NCBI GenBank assembly: GCA_047635375.1
Contig: JBLIKP010000054.1
Location: 1-16,556 of the forward strand
Direction: 5' to 3'
Length of the DNA: 16,556 bases
From: JBLIKP01 sp047635375
GTDB lineage: Bacteria > Bacteroidota > Bacteroidia > Sphingobacteriales > Sphingobacteriaceae
Shown here: piece by piece, positions 14,971-16,556 of the stretch
How the letters are laid out: each line of letters begins with the position of its first letter
Position numbering within the stretch: the first letter of the stretch is position 1
Notes under the pieces: generated by a model
Database searches by the model: none
Told to the model about the DNA's origin: nothing
Seen by the model: the letters and a program-made list of their open reading frames with translations, nothing else
Position numbers and translations under genes: made by a program

Positions 14971-14978
14971 CAAACTTA
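14971..14978 (-). promoter_or_regulatory. -7 promoter element of the M16 gene
   Basis: The minus strand reads TAAGTTTG, a perfect match to TAnnTTTG, 23 nt before the ATG at 14947. No clear -33 TTTG is found at the usual spacing. The leader would be short, about 15-20 nt, and includes a run of eight to nine T/A pairs. Confidence 0.5.
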
Positions 14979-15028
14979 ATTAATAGGAAGGGATTTATTT
15001 AGTCATGAAGTGAGCGTTGTGTAATTAA

Positions 15029-15057
15029 TTTGTTACAAAAACCTCTCATTTTATTTG
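15029..15057 (+). promoter_or_regulatory. Candidate promoter of the histidine kinase gene
   Basis: TTTG (15029-15032), a 17-nt spacer and TTTATTTG (15050-15057) fit the Bacteroidetes pattern with one mismatch. The leader to the ATG at 15131 would be about 65-70 nt. An AGGA sequence precedes the start codon at a normal ribosome-binding distance. Confidence 0.45.
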
Positions 15058-15130
15058 CGAAAAACAGATTGAAAGTCAATTAACACCAAAAAAAAATAAT
15101 TTTCTTCTTATTATTGAGTTTATTAGGAAT

Positions 15131-16291
15131 ATGACGGTTTACGAAAAGAAAAAGTGGTGGAAATTGGCGCTATTAATTGGCGCTTTGGCAATTGGGATTT
15201 CCTCATTATTGTACACCAGCGATTTGGTAAAAAAACTAAGCCAAGAGGAGCGTAAGAAAGTTACACTTTGGGCTAATGCTACAAAAAAACTGATTAGCAG
15301 CACCGACGAAAACGAAGACCTCACATTCCTTCTAGATATTATCAACAACAACGAAACCGTTCCGGTTATTTTAACTGATGTAGACGGAAAAATTGACTCC
15401 TACCGTAACCTAAACCCTCCAGACCCTAAGAAGGAAGATGAATTTCTGCTTAAGCAGATAGAAATTATGCGTGAGCAGAATGAGCCCATTAGCTTCGAAT
15501 TTGCGCAAGGTCAAACGAATGTTATTTACTTTAAAAACTCCATTCTCCTCACACGACTAAGGTTTTACCCTTGGGTTCAACTAGGCCTTATATCTATTTT
15601 TCTTGGTGTTTCTTACTTGGCTTTTAGCAATTCCCGTCGAGCGGAACAAAACCAGGTTTGGGTTGGAATGTCAAAGGAAACTGCGCATCAATTAGGAACG
15701 CCTATCTCCTCTCTTTTGGCGTGGATGGAGCATTTGAAACTTAAAGTCGGCGCAGAAAACAAAGACCTATTAGACCAAATGGAGGCCGATGTTAATCGTT
15801 TGGAGTTAATCACAGACCGATTTTCGAAAATTGGTTCTGTTCCCAAACTTGAACATATTTCGGTGCGTGAAACATTGGAAAACAGCCTTAAATATCTTCA
15901 ACCAAGAACACCTGGGAAAATTGGATTTACCTTAGTATGTGAGCCCATTTTAAAGGCAATGATTAGTCCGCCGTTATTCGAGTGGGTAATCGAAAATCTA
16001 GTAAAAAACGCGGCCAACGCAATTGCCCAAAATGAGGGAAGCATCTCACTTGTAGCGCACAAAATAAAAAATAATAAGGTAGCTATCGATGTTCAAGACA
16101 ACGGTGCTGGAATTCCAAAATCACGATTCAACACGGTTTTCGAGCCAGGCTTTACCACCCGAAAAAGAGGATGGGGCTTGGGCCTATCGCTTGCGCGGAG
16201 AATCATAGAAAATTACCACAACGGACAGATTTTCGTCAAATCCAGTGAGGTTGGAAAAGGAACCGTATTCAGGATTGTTCTAGAAGGGTAA
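15131..16291 (+). CDS. Membrane-bound sensor histidine kinase
   Basis: The 386-residue protein has membrane segments at about 11-28 and 147-165 that enclose a periplasmic sensor region of about 115 residues with no recognised domain. A kinase core follows. The phospho-accepting His186 lies in SKETAHQLGTPISSL. The ATP-binding domain has the N-box ENLVKNAANAI (about 288-298), the G1 box DNGAGIP (323-329), the F-box FEPGFTT (337-343) and the G2 box RGWGLGLSLARRI. No HAMP domain is obvious, as the H-box starts about 20 residues after the second helix. There is no response regulator in the window, so its partner is elsewhere or off the edge. It would autophosphorylate on His186 and pass the phosphate on; the signal is unknown. 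It ends 2 bp from the opposing kmo stop. Confidence 0.95.
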   Translation: MTVYEKKKWWKLALLIGALAIGISSLLYTSDLVKKLSQEERKKVTLWANATKKLISSTDENEDLTFLLDIINNNETVPVILTDVDGKIDSYRNLNPPDPKKEDEFLLKQIEIMREQNEPISFEFAQGQTNVIYFKNSILLTRLRFYPWVQLGLISIFLGVSYLAFSNSRRAEQNQVWVGMSKETAHQLGTPISSLLAWMEHLKLKVGAENKDLLDQMEADVNRLELITDRFSKIGSVPKLEHISVRETLENSLKYLQPRTPGKIGFTLVCEPILKAMISPPLFEWVIENLVKNAANAIAQNEGSISLVAHKIKNNKVAIDVQDNGAGIPKSRFNTVFEPGFTTRKRGWGLGLSLARRIIENYHNGQIFVKSSEVGKGTVFRIVLEG

Positions 16292-16293
16292 GT

Positions 16294-16556
16294 TTACTTT
16301 ACGCCAAAAAGCTGCTCCAAAAGTGCTTTTACTTCCTTAGATTCCCATTTATCATTGATATCGTGGATTTCAGACATAGCGTTTAAAATCTCATTTCTAG
16401 CGTAAGCCAACCTTTGGGCTTCGGCATAAGGCATGTGGCTAAACGTTACCAATGAGTATGCAGGTGTGTATTTTTCTGGCCAGGTTTCACTGATTTTCTT
16501 TTCAATCTGTTTACGATAAAGAAACTTCCTGTCCCCTACTTTATCTCGCATTTCCA
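16294..16556 (-). CDS. kmo: Kynurenine 3-monooxygenase, C-terminal fragment (truncated by window edge)
   Basis: The frame is open at the right edge and ends at TAA (16296-16294), showing 86 complete codons. EMRDKVGDRKFLYRKQIEKK, then PEKYTPAYSLVTFSHMPYAEA and the following helix match the C-terminal end of kynurenine 3-monooxygenase. There, the corresponding MRD-V-D--FLL-KKIE and W-PLY--VTFS-IPYS-A stretches are conserved from bacteria to eukaryotes. The methionine at 16551 is therefore internal and is not the start. The enzyme is a flavoprotein that hydroxylates L-kynurenine in tryptophan degradation or de novo NAD synthesis. The FAD-binding N-terminus lies outside the window. Assignment rests on one short region, compared from memory. 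Confidence 0.75.
   Translation of the reverse strand, partial: EMRDKVGDRKFLYRKQIEKKISETWPEKYTPAYSLVTFSHMPYAEAQRLAYARNEILNAMSEIHDINDKWESKEVKALLEQLFGVK

Noticed and set aside
16294..16551. Treating the last frame as a complete 85-residue protein starting at 16551
   Set aside because: The frame stays open to the window edge, and the Met aligns with an internal conserved MRD of kynurenine 3-monooxygenase.

Overview
The window is ordinary chromosomal DNA from a member of the Bacteroidota, most likely order Flavobacteriales. Several things point there: a large surface protein with an FG-GAP/VCBS propeller of the kind exported by the type IX system; an ileS - TraR/DksA-like - lspA cluster; an eukaryote-like isoleucyl-tRNA synthetase; an M16 two-module peptidase; a bacterial kynurenine 3-monooxygenase; AT-rich spacers; few Shine-Dalgarno sequences; and promoter motifs resembling the Bacteroidetes pattern TTTG - 17 to 23 nt - TAnnTTTG. 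No phage, transposase, CRISPR or rRNA gene is visible.

Layout. 1-2395 (minus): the N-terminal 798 codons of a secreted FG-GAP/VCBS protein whose C-terminus lies off the left edge. 2577-6889 (minus): a tight operon ileS, TraR/DksA-like regulator, lspA, with 4-nt gaps; ileS and lspA both appear to start at TTG. 6890-7398: a gene-free stretch that holds, on the minus strand upstream of ileS, a 142-nt RNA with the acceptor, D and T arms of a tRNA but a non-standard anticodon loop and a very large variable region, followed by a strong intrinsic terminator. It also holds a TGTTA/TAACA inverted-repeat array in front of the divergent Lrp/AsnC regulator (7399-7875, plus). 7876-8284: a spacer with two near-identical 48-bp hairpin repeats, a third hairpin, a terminator-like hairpin and a 9-bp hairpin in the rplS leader. 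8285-8632: rplS with its terminator. 8762-11124 (plus): an amino-acid dehydrogenase and an MscS-type channel 11 nt apart. 11121-14947 (minus): a GT2 glycosyltransferase whose stop codon overlaps that of the channel gene, and a secreted M16 peptidase. 15131-16291 (plus): a membrane histidine kinase. 16294-16556 (minus): the C-terminal end of kynurenine 3-monooxygenase.

How the genes fit together. Most are housekeeping: translation (ileS, rplS, tRNA-like RNA), lipoprotein maturation (lspA), amino-acid metabolism and its sensing (dehydrogenase, Lrp/AsnC, kmo), osmotic safety (MscS) and envelope proteolysis or signalling (M16, kinase). The best candidate for something undescribed is the tRNA-like RNA with its own terminator between ileS and the Lrp/AsnC gene. 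Other points of interest are the GIHH variant of the synthetase HIGH motif, the repeated palindrome that encodes Ala-Ser-Ala-Glu-Ala in two unrelated genes, the paired intergenic hairpin repeats and the candidate L19 autoregulatory leader.
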